The notes: generated by a model from the sequence alone, not told the origin. A stretch of DNA of 64,000 nucleotides from Xylogone sp. PMI_703 (GCA_021399445.1 JAJTUQ010000001.1:4588001-4652000), one strand, 5' to 3'. Positions 46,458 through 58,818 are shown, counted from the first letter of the stretch. Program-made: numbers and translations.

Positions 46458-48346
46458 CTACATCATTCCTCCCATACCTCCCATTCCACCCATAGGTGGC
46501 ATTGGTGGAGCCTTCTCCTCTGGAGCCTCAACAATTGCGACTTCAGTGGTGCCTAATAATGAAGCAACTCCGCTAGCATCTACTAGACCAGTCCGTACGA
46601 CCTTGAAGGGATCCACGATACCAGCAGCAATCATGTCAACATATTCGCCCTTTGCACTATCATATCCCTTGTTGAAATCCGATCCGTACTCATCCATAAG
46701 TTTTCCAACAACCACTGAGCCCTCCATGCCGGAATTTTCAACAATCATTCGTGCAGGCTTAGTGATAGCACTCTTAATGATGCTCACACCAAGTTGTTGA
46801 TCAAAGTTGGCAGACTTAACATTTCCAAGGGCTTGGCTGGCAGCCTTCAGGAGAGCAGTTCCACCTCCTGGAAGAATACCCTCTTCAACGGCAGCGCGGG
46901 TAGCGTTGAGAGCATCAACGAACCTATCCTTCTTCTCGCCCACCTCAACTTCTGAGGACCCACCAACTTTGATAACAGCAACACCTCCAGAGAGCTTAGC
47001 GAGACGCTCCTGAAGTTTCTCTTTTTCATAATCGGAAGTGGATGGATCATTCATAACACCTCTAATCTGCTCGCACCTCTGGGCAATAGCATCCTTGGAG
47101 CCCTCACCGTTTAAGATAATTGTATCCTCCTTGGTGATGGTAATGGAGCCAGTAGATCCAAACATATCTGGAGTTGCCTTCTCGAGCTTAATATCGAGCT
47201 CATCAGTAAAGACGGTTGCGTTAGTGAGAATGCCAATATCTCCAAGAATAGATTTGCGGTTATCGCCAAATCCAGGGGCCTTGACGGCAGCTACCTGGAG
47301 CTGGCCTCGCAACTTGTTCAAGATGCAGACGGCAAGGGCTTCTCCATCAATATCCTCAGCAATAATAACCAGTGGGCGGCGCAGTTGTGTGGAAGCCTCA
47401 AGAGCTGGAATAATATCTTGAACAGCCGAGATCTTCTTCTCAGATAACAGGATTAATGGTTTCTCAAATTCAACTTTTTGAGACTTGGGATCGGTAATGA
47501 AGTATGGCGAGATATAACCACGGTCGAATCGCATTCCTTCAGTCACTTCAAGTTCATCTTCAATAGTCTTGCCCTCTTTCACGGTGATAACACCCTCTTT
47601 TCCGACCTTCTCCATTGCATTTGCAATAAGTTTACCAATATGCGTGTCTCCATTGGCACTAATAGTTGCGACTTGGGCGACCTCTTCGCTAGTTGTGATA
47701 TCACGCTTGTTCTTCTGCAAGAATTCCACAACTGCTTCAACAGCAGCCTGAGTGCCTCGTCGCAAATCCATAGGGTTGCAGCCGGCAGCAACATTCTTGA
47801 CAGTTTCAGAGAAGATGGAGCGGGCCAGAACAGTAGCACTGGTGGTCCCATCACCAGCGGTCTCATTTGTCTTTGAGGCTACATCCTGGAGGAGTCGTGC
47901 ACCCAAATTTTCAAACTTGTCCTTGAGCGAGATAGCCCTAGCAACGGTTACACCATCTACACAGTAATTGTAAGCACTGAAGCACAGACCCAGTCAAGCG
48001 CGCATACCTTTTGTGATTTTGGGAGACCCATAAGATGACTCTATCAACACATTTCGACCTTTGGGACCAAGAGTTGTCGCAACAGCCTTCGCTAGAGTCT
48101 CAACACCGGCGAGAAGAGCTGCTCGGCCTTCAACACCGAACTTGAGCTCCTATAGTGTTCCGGTTAGTATGTTATCAATGACAATTTAATCATATTGCAT
48201 TTGCAATATTAATTCAGTTAGCTTACTTTGTGAGCAAATCTCAATTGCTGTGAATTGAAACCAGCAGCTGTAACAGGTCGTAATTTGGAAGCTGTTGAGC
48301 CTGAGAGGACAGAGGCCCTCGCCCTCGATGTTAAAGCTCTCTGCAT
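46458..48346 (-). CDS. HSP60: Mitochondrial chaperonin Hsp60
   Basis: ATP-driven folding chamber of the mitochondrial matrix (family knowledge). Exons 48346-48227, 48149-48008 and 47956-46458 give 586 residues. Exon 1 is almost exactly the Arg/Ser/Ala-rich import presequence ([20 protein letters not shown], ending RFAHK). The mature part starts [16 protein letters not shown]-site motifs TTLGPKGRN and [15 protein letters not shown] are intact, followed by the GroEL-type apical domain and the signature [12 protein letters not shown]. It ends in GGM repeats ([10 protein letters not shown]), as in other group I chaperonins. All junctions keep frame. The upstream region holds GAA/TTC pentamers that could be a heat-shock element. 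Confidence 0.97.
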
Positions 48347-49886
48347 TACGGTGATATGAAATTAGAAACGTCGCTATTAAATTCAATGGTAATGCAGAAT
48401 ATACAAGAGCTTTGTGGCCGTTACAAATTATTCGTAGAACAGCTTAAATGCAAAGAAATTGATCAAATAAATCAAAGTCGAAAGTGAGCCAGAACCGCTC
48501 CAGAAAATGTTTCTGGGGATGGAAGCTGCGAGAAATAGAGCCTAACGATATCAGGCTAGTGTTGATGCTTAACCCGAAATCCCTGCCGACGTTCTCCGAC
48601 AAACCTACAATATTACCAATAGAGCCGATAGTATGGTGCCAACTTCGGACGACATAAAGGTAGGCTGTTCACTGCAGCAGAGAGACTACTATTATTTTAT
48701 TGCAGTAACTAGGTTGCAGTGCATCTTGTAGTCCAGCGTGCACTCCCTCAATTGGAACTTTCCTTGTCTTGCTTTGGTTTAGACGTCGCAGAGTTGGGAA
48801 GATGGCACCTTTAAGACGCTTAGTCTCCTTATTCTTTCCCTCCCATTTTCATACATTCCTATGAGTGTAAGGAGGGATCTCCTTCTCAGCGCAACATAGG
48901 AGATTCGTACCGTGAAAGAGTCATTGTATGACTAAAGGTTATTTGATAATCTCAATGTTATCTCAGCTTCATGAAACGCTAAAGTCTATACGATGTATAT
49001 ATGACTATCAGTTTAGGGTCCCTAATCCTCGGGCTAGGATACGTCAAGCTATCCACCGTAGAGTCTAGGGATAAATTCTCAGCGCATTTTTAATTGAGTT
49101 CATACGATTGCGGAATAAAAGCTACCCATTAGACCTGGAATATTTAGTGTGCATCTGTTTTGGTGCTTCATGAGTTAATCGTCTAGTACATTGGGCATAA
49201 AATGCAACACTTGGAGTTCGCTCAAAATGTGTTTTCCCTATGGTATGATACTAATGATCACTATATGCCTGGAAACAATTTTCTTTATTAGCACTACATT
49301 ATCTGCCCATGGAATTATCGTCTAGGTTCTCTAGCACACCACTATTCCTCCTCATGCATAGAGCCGCAAGACTGTATTCCAATGGAGGGGAACTTTAATG
49401 AAAAACAAAAAACCGCCATCCAGTGCTCCCTCCTAGTGTGGAAAATAGAGTGGCCCATAAAGAAATGATCAAATCAAAGTGGCTCTTGTGAACCATGTCA
49501 AGAAGCAGAGCTACAAGCCTATCAAGTTCTGCGGAACCTTCCGGTCATGTCGAGCGCCGAGATTCTGATTCACCTAAGTCGTGAGAACTGATATGCAGGG
49601 ATCCAAGGATCAAAAAGTTGGTAATACAATCAAGAAGAGTAACACAATCAGAAAACAAATGTCATCTGAAGGACGAACTTTTTAATCCAGGTTCATTACT
49701 GGCGAAAGTCAACAGTTGAATGTGACCATAGGTAAGAGTATCTGTCCACAAGTTTCAGCCACCAGTCTGTTTCAGTTTGAATGAGACTACTCACCTGCCT
49801 CAAAGGTCTCCTGATATAAAGCTGATCAGTGTTTCTAAAGTAGACGTCAGACCCTCTGAGAACCTTGTTCTTTCATGTGCTGGCTC
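48347..49886. other. HSP60 promoter and intergenic region
   Basis: About 1.5 kb without a supported gene. The left part is the HSP60 promoter and leader. The rest is AT-rich single-copy-looking sequence up to the 3' end of the first Myb-like cluster gene. Confidence 0.5.
48491..48535 (-). promoter_or_regulatory. Candidate heat-shock element upstream of HSP60
   Basis: Within 190 bases upstream of the HSP60 start there are GAA at 48492, 48503, 48522 and 48532 and TTC at 48511, including the palindrome CCAGAAA-ATG-TTTCTGG (48500-48516). The 522/532 pair has the 10-base step of a gapped HSE, but the others do not follow the 5-base rule exactly, so this is weak. Confidence 0.3.
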
Positions 49887-51803
49887 TTAGAAAGAGTATA
49901 CGCCACTATCACCAGCGTGTTCACCGCTTTCTTGCAGCAGACCATCGGCGGGTGAAGCGCAATACTCAAATATTTCTTCAATCTGAGAGAATTGATCAGA
50001 CGGCATTTCATACCACTGAGAGAATTCTTGTTGCTGATCCATAGGATAGCTGTCACCGTCTGGTGCGGAGATGTCGAAGCTGAATCCGATATCATCGGTT
50101 TGAAGAATATCTTGTGTGGAAAATTCAGCATTAGAATCTTCATTTTCAAAGTAAAACCCTTCATCAAATATTCCGAGACCTGCAGGATACTGATTTTTTG
50201 TTTCAGAGGGGTCTGGAGATTCTTGCAATGGCTTGAAGGAATGATATAGATCATGCATGTTTCCTTCGGCAAGCAGCTCTGAAAGATCTTGGGTACAAGC
50301 ATCGGAGTTTTCCGCGTTGAAACCCATATTAGCTGTGTATTCATCAACGCCTTCTGCACACGGCTCTTGAGTACCAGTCAAACTAGCACCGGCTAGTGGT
50401 GGAGAGTAGCACGACTGTACCAACAAGTCATGCTCTATTACATCCATATCTGCTTCTGCTCGACCATCCCATCCGTTTTCTGGAATCTTAGCCTCGTTAT
50501 CAAAAGCTCTGAAATATTCATCGCCGTAAGCAGACACTTCATCCTCTGATGCAAAACCGGCTTCAGATTCCGCTTTTACTGAAGGTGAAGTAAAACTATG
50601 CTGAAAAAGAGAATCATATAGGTGGTCCTGAGCGCCATACTGGTCTTGATCACCTTCAACTTCTATTCCACTTGGAGATTGTAGCTCTGACTCATGCTCA
50701 GAATACTCGTCATCGGGTTTCTCGAAATAATTTCTCGCTGTTTGACGAAGATTATATGTCTTTTCTTGAGGGCGGTTAGTTGCATCACCATATCCCCACT
50801 CTTCTTCTTCATCATCACTTGCGTCATATGCTGCATTTGTTTGCTTTCTAACTTGAGAGTCTACAGGGTTTCTATTGCGTCGACCGTTTGCCCTACGGAT
50901 TTCATGAGCAGTAACTCCGGTATGGTTACCACGTTTGTATCTTCCTGAGCCGCGGATGATACCATCATCGATGGGGAGATTTTCCTTCGGGTCTTCAATC
51001 TTTTCGTTCCAGGAAACGGCACGGACTGCATATGGGTCCTCTGAGGTGAAATCCCGAACATGGCCTCTTATATTGGGATCTTGCTTAATGTTCCTTTTTC
51101 CTAGGAGGGGCGGAACTAAGTGGCCCTCAGCTACAAGTTGGTCACGAAATCTAGCAAGGTGTTGTTGTGCAGACTGTCCGCTTGAGCCTGGGCTCAGTCT
51201 GTGAACTGCAGCTCCCCACGGAAGATCAATGCCTGCACGGTGGCTCTCATAGATTACGTGATAGAATAGCTTTTCGATCATGCGAGGGCCTATCGCGAGG
51301 GTTAATATATTGCTGGTCAATAGTCTCGGCGAATTAGAAGAGAAAGTCCGTAGGTCGTGGGGGGGCTGTCTTAAACCAATACTGAGGAAATGACAAGACT
51401 TACGGTGCCACATAACCAGCTTACGGCCATGGACTCTTCCATTCTGCGAGAAAACAGTGGTAGGACTGCTCTCTTGCACAAGATCTTTCTCAGTTGAGGC
51501 TTTCTTACCAGATCCAGAATTGTGCTCTTCAATTCCAGTTTCTGTGGCAGACCAATCACTTTCATTCTCACTTTCAGAGTCCTGCTCGTCTTTGATTGAG
51601 ATAGAGTTATCTCCATCCAAATCGTGTTCATGTTTTACCTTCTTTGGAGTTATGAAAGCAGCTGTGGATCTCTGTGAGTTGACCGGAGATTTGCCAGTAG
51701 CAGAAGTTTTCGAATATTCCTTCTTCACTTTGTCTTTTGAGACCTTGGGAGTAACACTCTTCCCTCCCCCTTTTTTATTGATTTTAGATGTTGGACGTCC
51801 CAT
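49887..51803 (-). CDS. Myb/SANT-like module protein, cluster member A
   Basis: Exons 51803-51404 and 51289-49887 give 600 residues. The 114-base intron (gtaagt to gatag, phase 1) has no frame-breaking stop, so it can be mistaken for coding. The N-terminus is Lys/Ser-rich, then acidic (DEQDSESENESDW). Residues about 135-195 form a helical module, MIEKLFYHVIYESHRAGIDL followed by PWGAAVHRL and AQQHLARFRDQL. Its layout, hydrophobic helix, IDxPW turn and basic third helix, resembles the Myb/SANT-like module of the following genes but is longer and more conserved-looking. The rest is disordered, with basic patches (RRANGRRNRN) then an acidic, Gln/Ser-rich half that could be an activation region. 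Probably a nuclear DNA-binding protein; not otherwise recognised. Confidence 0.72.
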   Translation of the reverse strand: MGRPTSKINKKGGGKSVTPKVSKDKVKKEYSKTSATGKSPVNSQRSTAAFITPKKVKHEHDLDGDNSISIKDEQDSESENESDWSATETGIEEHNSGSGKKASTEKDLVQESSPTTVFSQNGRVHGRKLVMWHRKSCHFLSIGLRQPPHDLRTFSSNSPRLLTSNILTLAIGPRMIEKLFYHVIYESHRAGIDLPWGAAVHRLSPGSSGQSAQQHLARFRDQLVAEGHLVPPLLGKRNIKQDPNIRGHVRDFTSEDPYAVRAVSWNEKIEDPKENLPIDDGIIRGSGRYKRGNHTGVTAHEIRRANGRRNRNPVDSQVRKQTNAAYDASDDEEEEWGYGDATNRPQEKTYNLRQTARNYFEKPDDEYSEHESELQSPSGIEVEGDQDQYGAQDHLYDSLFQHSFTSPSVKAESEAGFASEDEVSAYGDEYFRAFDNEAKIPENGWDGRAEADMDVIEHDLLVQSCYSPPLAGASLTGTQEPCAEGVDEYTANMGFNAENSDACTQDLSELLAEGNMHDLYHSFKPLQESPDPSETKNQYPAGLGIFDEGFYFENEDSNAEFSTQDILQTDDIGFSFDISAPDGDSYPMDQQQEFSQWYEMPSDQFSQIEEIFEYCASPADGLLQESGEHAGDSGVYSF

Positions 51804-53295
51804 GATTGGGGAAGCTCAACTCTCAAGGTTTTTTGTTGCTACCTTTCCCTGCGTAATATAAAGTCAGTTGTGCTAATGGGAAATCAGGATCATAGCAAGC
51901 TGTAGCTCGCTGAACAATTCCATTAGTATACAGAAAATACAATGGAAGGTCGGAGTATTTGGTATTATCAATATTAGACGATCAATGAATACGGATAGGG
52001 GTATAGGTGAGGTTGGCAGGACATGGATAAAACCAGCGAAATCTATTAATAGAGATTGAGGAAACACGAACCTTGAGCTATGGAAAGATGCTATTGATAT
52101 ACTGATGAAAGTATGATGTGGTGTTGTTGGTTTGATAGTGTTCAATGCTGTGTTGCTACGAGTGTTGAAGGTGAGAATAGTTGCGCTGTCTCTGCAAGGT
52201 AAGCTTCCCAACCATAGTTCGAGAAATCATCAATATTGAACCGTAATACTTACTTATCTCTCGTGGCAGACGAAGACTTGATGCTATGTTTGATATTGCG
52301 GACGGGATTGCCTCAGATCTAAGTTGTTTTGAAGAGATTATCAGGATGGAGGTCAGGGAGACAAGCAACCAGACTGCACGACTATAGCAACTCTGCAATG
52401 CTTTAGAGGCTAGTCGTTGCTCGAATTTATCTAGGTTTTGCTTTTCTTGATGGGATACGCTTCTAGAATGAATTGCATCAAGTGGAGATGCTGTGATGCG
52501 GAGTAGCAATCTTCAATAATTGCATTGAAGTGATGTGAAAACAACAAAGTGGAATTTCTGGAGGTGTTGACTTCACGCAAGTGAGTCGTCCAGAAATGGA
52601 ATGCCAAGACCAGCAATGGAATAGAACGCTATTCACAGTCATGTTGTCGACATAGCAACGAGTTCGACATATAACTAGATATGGACAATCGGTTTGTATA
52701 ATTTGGGCAATGACCAAGATATCCACATTCAACACGATGGGTCGTAAGTGTCTCTATCATTAAATTCCATATCCAGCCCCCTATATATGCTTAAATGCTA
52801 TGTAATACCCTCATCATACAACTCGATCTACTTTCATTTCCCACAAGACCTAGGCTTCTACGACGAGATATCTACCTGCATTGGCCTACCTGATGTGGGG
52901 CTACCAATATCCCTGACACTTAAATTCAGCTACTTTGTACTTATGCTACATAGAAGCTCTATTGATCACATAAAGTGGGAGGCTTGGGATATAGTAGATA
53001 GAGGTGATAACTAGCCAGCTCGCTTCAAGAGTTGGGGCTGTGTTGAGGAAGGCTCGAATGCTATTTTGCTATCATTACAACTATTTCAAAGTATCTAGAC
53101 AATAAGACCACAAACCATGAATACGTAGTTTTGTTTATGTTGTCCACGTAAAGTGTCTAAGCTATCAGTTGAAGGAAATAAAAAGTAGTAACTCCATGAT
53201 CATTCTGAAGGATCTAAATCTAAATCAACCAGATCAATGAACTAGTGTACAGAATAATTGCTAGCAAAGCAATTTATTAATAGCTAGAAGCCAAG
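51804..53295. other. Intergenic region within the Myb-like cluster
   Basis: About 1.5 kb. A minus-strand frame around 52156-52509 has no ATG at its start but contains a good gtaagt...cttgcag pair, so it may be a 5'UTR or non-coding transcript of member A. No Myb-like core was found. Confidence 0.4.
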
Positions 53296-54072
53296 TTATT
53301 CAACGACCAACGGACCCTCTAAGCTACCTTGCTCTTCAGGTCTTTTTGAGATGCTTTGCTGGTATCCTAATGTGTGAGTTGGTGCATTTGTAGTCTGAGC
53401 AAAGGTGTCCGCGGAGTTTGAAGATCCAAAGCCATATGGACTTTTAGTATCAACCATATAATTGTTATAGAGAGGGCTGGAAAATCCCGTTGGAGGATAG
53501 CCAGCATTGGTTGGAGTATACGTAGCCTGGCCATACTGGAAACTGTGGGGAGGAACCATCTCATTGGCAGCGGAGAAGCTGAGATGTTGCTTGGAGTCTT
53601 CCTCCTTGATCTGAAAGTTCTGGAAGCTGCTTGCATTTTCTTCACGCTTAACCATCCCTATCTCCTCATCATCATCACCACCATCATCCTGATCTCCCAT
53701 GAAAACCTCCGTTTTGCGCTTTTTGGTTGGACTCGTAGAATTTCGGCGTTCTGTCTTCGCAGCACGGCTAGGTGTTGGTTTTGAAGGCGATCCATTTGGA
53801 GAAATACCATGTGCTTTCATGAGTCTCTCATATCGCTTTGCACTACACGGGAGGTCAGAATGCCTTGGGTAGATCATACATATTACATCTGACTTACGCT
53901 GCACCTTTGCTGACGATATTGCATTCCTTTGCAACTTCTGTAAAGTCAACCTTGTAAGAGTAAGTATGGTTGACAACACCTATAATCACATTACACTTAC
54001 CTTGCCATTGTTGCTGTAGCGAATACAACTAATAAGAAATTTGAACTGCTCCTCATTAGATATGGGAGCCAT
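53296..54072 (-). CDS. Myb/SANT-like DNA-binding protein, cluster member B
   Basis: Three exons: 54072-54001, 53950-53898 and 53842-53296, giving 223 residues. The Myb-like module fills the N-terminus (about 6-53): EEQFKFLISCIRYSNNGK, then VDFTEVAKECNIVSKGAAAK and RYERLMKAHG. Intron 1 (phase 0) falls just before VDFTEVA. The rest is disordered: a basic stretch (SPTKKRKTEV, likely nuclear signal), an acidic patch (DQDDGGDDDEEIG), and a Gln/Ser/Tyr-rich tail. The layout suits a small transcription factor or chromatin protein. The module matches the fungal Myb-like family seen in many short Pezizomycotina proteins of unknown role. Minus strand, same as members A and C to F. Confidence 0.82.
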
Positions 54073-55283
54073 TGTCAAATATGAAATCAAGTGTTGTGTT
54101 GCTAAAGTGTGGGCCTGAAGAAGAGACTTCAGTTTTGTCTGAGGTTGTATGGAAGTTGACTGGGAGGGGAAGAATGGATGCGAGAAGTCTGAAATAAGGA
54201 GAAAGCTGACAGGTGAGTTTAGATGGAGACAAGGCTAATCCAGAGTAGCGGGGTTACCAATAGAATTCATAGTCTCCTCTGTCTGTCTTTGTCAGATTTG
54301 AGACTTTGCATCCTACAAAAGTTTGTGTAATTTCAAAAGAAATGCTTCATTCCTTTGCAGCAATTGACAATTGACAAGGTCCAATTTGTAGGAGGCAAAC
54401 GACGCGCCAAGCGGAAAAAAAGATACATACTCCTTAGAAACTTCTAGTGTGTGTATGTTCTATACATAAGAGACATTGTATTTTAGCTATAAAAAATAAG
54501 TAACTTAAATGTCTGCATAAATCTGCGACTCTCTTCTATTTCCACTGGAGAGAAGTACGGCCTTGTAATTTGTCTTTCAGATAATGATTTCCAGTACATT
54601 AGATTGTGATATATGATTAGGGCCTCTGTTCATGTGGGATTCTTTGAAGCTGGGAGTGTTTGGACGGGAGTTCGCAAACATGCTAAGGCTGCACTTGCCA
54701 CTATTCCGCCATTCTGCATCTCTGCAGCTTATGCAGAGCAGGCTACCTGCATGACATATAAAGATGTGGATAGGATTAGGTTGCGAACTTATGACGTTTG
54801 AGATTGCGGATTCGTTTCTGCCATTGATGTATCCATTACTTCCAGTAGCCTTATAGTAGTCTTCATGGAAATATGTAGCAACGGTTTCATTGTCCATACT
54901 AGAATTTCTAATAACTTCCCACAACTATCAACCTACCAAAATATGATATGGATGACTTATTGAAGTTGGCTGACTCGAATTTCCTTGCCGTGGATCTCTC
55001 GTCCAAAAAGGGGAAATGGAAAAAGGGGGGTGAATCATGTGACTATAACACGTGACAAGTGGATCCAGAAATTACAACCGATTACAGATAATAAGAAACA
55101 GTTCTTAAGAAGCTATAATTCTGAGAATTGATTTCAATTGGCTAAATCCATATATAGAGAATGCACGATTCCATTAGTAGCTTGAAATGAAGTGAAGTCG
55201 CTGCTGTGACGCATGATTGGTCAATCCGACGACCATCAACCATCCCTCCAATCTGCCATTCAGAAATGGAAGATTACTCAAGT
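54073..55283. other. Intergenic region within the Myb-like cluster
   Basis: Promoter of member B and 3' flank of member C. A minus-strand frame of about 100 codons (54577-54924) has no domain or start support and is left unannotated. Confidence 0.4.
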
Positions 55284-55972
55284 TTAGACCTCATAGTCAT
55301 AACCAGGAGTGACAGCACGGAAGGTATCGTAATTATTCTGAGCCTTCCAGAGACGAAGCTCCTCAACGGTCATGTCTCTGGTAGCTGCCTCGAATTCCTC
55401 TCCGTCGTCACTCTCATCCTTGATATCGACCTCTCCGGATTCTTCCTTAATAGTAGAATCTGTATCATCCTCCTCCTTCATTTTCGTATCTTCATTGAAG
55501 TCATCCTCCTCGCTGGTGCTACTCTCCTCGTCTTCTTCATCCTTGACATCCAGCTTGTCGTAGTTGATTTCATCATCTCCCTCATCGCTTTCTTCTTTCT
55601 TTACTTGTCTCTTTTTCTTGCCTGGAGATTTTGATGGTGTCTTGTTACCCTTGCCTGCAGTTGGCTTGGTAACTCTTGTAGAAGCTTTTTTGGGAGTAGA
55701 CTTCTTGGGCGTTGTCTTCTTGTCGTTGTCATCCGTTCCAGTCTCACCACCCTTGAGCTTATCCCAGATCCGTTTGAAGGATGAGCGAGCGTTTCTAGCG
55801 TACTTGATTCCAACCTTCTGGGCAACGACTTCAAAGTCAACCTGCTAAATTGTTAGCGTGCTTCATTGGAGCGTTCTTTGAAGGCGAAGTGACTTACATC
55901 TGGAACTCCGTTCATTTCAGCGATTACTACACCAAGTAGCTCTGACTCCTTCTGGCTGAGAGAAATTGCCAT
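55284..55972 (-). CDS. Myb/SANT-like DNA-binding protein, cluster member C
   Basis: Exons 55972-55898 and 55841-55284 (56-base intron, phase 0) give 210 residues. The module occupies about residues 6-55: QKESELLGVVIAEMNGVPD, intron, VDFEVVAQKVGIKYARNARS and SFKRIWDKL. After it come Lys/Thr/Pro repeats (TPKKSTPKKAS) resembling histone H1 tails or AT-hook-like DNA contacts. A strongly acidic tail follows, with possible sumoylation-like KxE sites. The last 40 residues, MTVEELRLWKAQNNYDTFRA onward, look ordered and may be a separate interaction motif. Function unknown; a nuclear DNA-binding role is inferred from composition and the module. Confidence 0.82.
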
Positions 55973-56652
55973 TTTGAAGAATTGGAAGCTGTGAAAAGGT
56001 GTTGCAGTTAGCGATAGATCAAAGGGATTGGCTAAGCTCTGACAAGGCAAACGGAAATAACGTACCTCAAAGAAATGTTGTTGTTTGGAGCAGTTGTATT
56101 TGAAATTCTCGAGTGAAATGAATCAGATATCAGAAAGTGAACAATCGTGTTCTGGATCAGTCGCGCCTGCTAAGTTGTTTTGTCTTATGGAAAGCTGCGG
56201 AAAATTACCAGAGAACTTGATGTTGAGGCAACAGCGAGCTATGAAGGGATACCAGAGAGAATTATTATGAAACTGTGCGGTGCTACCTATCTTTACCAGT
56301 TGCCAGGTGATACGCCGCAATCATTATTTTGTAACCTTCCTAGTCACCGTTGAATGCTTCAGGGGTTCTGCAGAGAACTGTTACTAATTAGTGAGAGATG
56401 TGGATACAATTTCAGTTATTCTGCTTTGTGTGATTGATCTCCATTCAGGCATATCCCCCAAGCCCAAAATTACTGAATAGATAATTTCTCCGTGTAATAA
56501 ATAAAATTCTCCACTAACTTTCTCAAAGTTCCTTATGTCAGTGAAAGGTGCTAGGCCATCCTAATTAACTATGAGAATGATAATGAACTATGTTTCACTA
56601 GGTGAAATACATTTGTGTCATTCCTCGTGCTTGATCACTATGGATTTGGCAA
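55973..56652. other. Intergenic region within the Myb-like cluster
   Basis: Promoter of member C and 3' flank of member D. No supported gene. Confidence 0.45.
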
Positions 56653-57353
56653 TTAAGCCTCGAGCTCCTCCTCTACTTTAATTGTGTCTCCATCTTGTGA
56701 TTCAACCTCAAGTTTTTCAGTTTCAGCCTCAGAACTAGCTTCGTCTTCCTCCTTCATCTGAGTGCCCTCTGACTCCGCCATGTACTCCTCCTCGCTCTCA
56801 ACCTTTGTCTCCTTAACAGCAGTCTTTCTACCCTTTCTGGCAGCTGGAGTCTTGCGAACGCGATCCTTGGATGCAATTTTGGTAGTGCTAGATTGCTTGG
56901 TGGGAGTATTTCCAGTGGTAGAGAAGTTGATGTTATACTTTTTCTTCAACATGGTGATTTTGTTTCCAACGGAGCGAGGGTTAGAAAAACCAAGCTCTTT
57001 GGCAACGGTGTTCATGTCGATTTGCTAGAAATATGGATTAGGCAGTATTTTCAGAGGTGAGAACCATGAAATAGCGGGCATCCCAAGAAGTAAATATTCA
57101 AAACAGGCGCGTCATTAGAAGAGGAAGTGATAAAAGAGCTGATACATAGAAGAAATATTGAGGACTCAGGAGGACTAGAACATAATAGGATCGAGGTAAC
57201 AATAGAACAAGAAAGATGAATAATAGAAATAAGTATACACACAGCGATGGTTCCAGCATTCCTGATGCAACACAGGAGAAAAGTAGCATCAGAATCGGGG
57301 ATGCCACCCTTTGCAGCAGTGCCACTGGAATCTTTATCCTTAGCAGCAGCCAT
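56653..57353 (-). CDS. Myb/SANT-like DNA-binding protein, cluster member D
   Basis: Exons 57353-57243 and 57024-56653 give 160 residues; the 218-base intron (phase 0) is the longest in the family. The module is at about 20-68: DSDATFLLCCIRNAGTIA, then QIDMNTVAKELGFSNPRSVG and NKITMLKKKYN. The intron again falls just before the ID core. The tail has Lys/Arg/Thr-rich blocks (DRVRKTPAARKGRKTAVK) and ends very acidic with KMEE/KVEEE-like motifs. Composition is close to member C. The donor gtgtgt is weak, so the exact exon 1 end has some doubt. Confidence 0.8.
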
Positions 57354-58255
57354 TATGATCAGCAATGAAGTTGACTGTTGTAAATGCTAGAGCTTTCGCA
57401 ACTATAAGTAGATGTATCAAACATGAAGATTTGGCACTTTTCACCTTGAGGGCAGATAGCGGCAGCGTTGGTTGCAAAGCTCAGGAGTTTCTGATAGATG
57501 ATGATTGATGTTGATCTGTGTCTACAATAAAGATAATAGAGTAAGTCAGTTTTTCTTGTGTTATTGAAAGGATGGTTTGGATATACGTACTGCAGCAAGT
57601 TGCAACGTTGATGTAAAGTTTGTTGTTGTTGTGAAATGTTCAGCGAGAGAGAGGTGGCCAAGTAGAACATTCACTCGCTTTATGTGATGACAAGTAGCAA
57701 AGGTCGCTATATCCTAAATGTCATCGAACCGATATTCAAAAGAGGTATCCAGAGCAACGGAGCGAGAATAGATTATCTGGGCAATGTTTTTTCCTTGACG
57801 AAATGTAGTTGATGAGAAGGCTTTCTTTGACTGAAAGAAATATTGTGCTTGAGGCTATCAGTATGGTTTTTTATTCATGCCGTTAGCATGCACCTGGTTA
57901 TCTAACTCTCATTTCACGTAAATAGAAGATATTGAAATGTAGGTATGGCTTCGATTCATCATCCATATACTTTACTCGCCTCACTCAAAAATAAATAGAT
58001 AGAGCTTTCCTGGCTCCAGAATACCAAATAATATTATCCAGATGATATCAGATGTACTACGTAGTTACTTACGCCTTGTTTCATTGTTATAAAATTCACA
58101 CTGCAATATGGAGTTGAATTTTCTAGTGAATTGTATTATGATCTCCTATCAACAAGTTCAACCCCTACTCAATGTGAGACCTGTTCAAGGAGCATCATGA
58201 AACCTTTTTACCGCCTCCACAAATATTCATGAACGCTATTAGATGTGGCTGTTTC
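57354..58255. other. Intergenic region within the Myb-like cluster
   Basis: Promoter of member D and 3' flank of member E. The 57440-57600 stretch may contain a 5'UTR intron. No supported gene. Confidence 0.45.
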
Positions 58256-58818
58256 CTATGCGACCTAAGCCAGGAGTGTTAGTATTATTAGACCCACTGT
58301 ACAGTAAAACGGAGTCAGACGCACATATGAATCTTCCTCGAAATCATTAGTAGCCATAGTATGAGCATCCATAGCCTCAGTAGCATCAGCAACAGCTTGT
58401 TCCAAAGCCGCTTCATTCTTGACAGAGCTCTTCTTAGGCTTCTTGGCAATTTTTTTGGGTGTGGTCTTCTTGCCAGCAGCAGATTTGCCCTTAGAGGGAG
58501 TACTCATAGTTGAGACCGTATCTCCGTCATCTCCAGTATCCTGACCTCCTCCTGCTACTACTCGATCTCCAAGGGACTCAAGAAACTTCTTTTTGTATTG
58601 TCCGAATCGGGTGGATGCGGTATTTCCATTACTGTAGCTGCAGTGTTGCGCAACCACATTCCAATCCTGGAGTACCGGTCAGGGGATGCCTCTCTGAATA
58701 AAGTGTATGGCTTCTGACTTACTACTTTGAGTTTTTCCTTGGTGCCGACGAAAAGGACGGCGCGGTAGAGAGCTAGTTCAATATTGGGAACGCTGTTGGA
58801 GCTAGCTTCAGATGCCAT
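58256..58818 (-). CDS. Myb/SANT-like DNA-binding protein, cluster member E
   Basis: Three exons: 58818-58723, 58666-58325 and a 9-base last exon 58264-58256 (Val, Ala, stop), giving 148 residues. The module is at about 10-65: PNIELALYRAVLFVGTKEKL, intron after KV, then DWNVVAQHCSYSNGNTASTR and FGQYKKKFLESL. A Lys/Pro-rich block (KGKSAAGKKTTPKKIAKKPK) and an acidic Ala-rich end follow. The last intron (60 bases, gtgcgt, branch CTAAC, cttag) is inferred from perfect splice signals. If it is retained, the protein gains a hydrophobic end (CTVGLIILTLLA). Intron 1 lies at the family position. Confidence 0.78.

Noticed and set aside
52156..52509. Minus-strand frame of about 117 codons upstream of member A
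   Set aside because: No ATG at its start, no domain, and a good intron donor and acceptor inside it suggest an untranslated leader.
54577..54924. Minus-strand frame of about 115 codons between members B and C
   Set aside because: No recognisable module, poor start and no splice context; possibly a decayed gene but not supportable.
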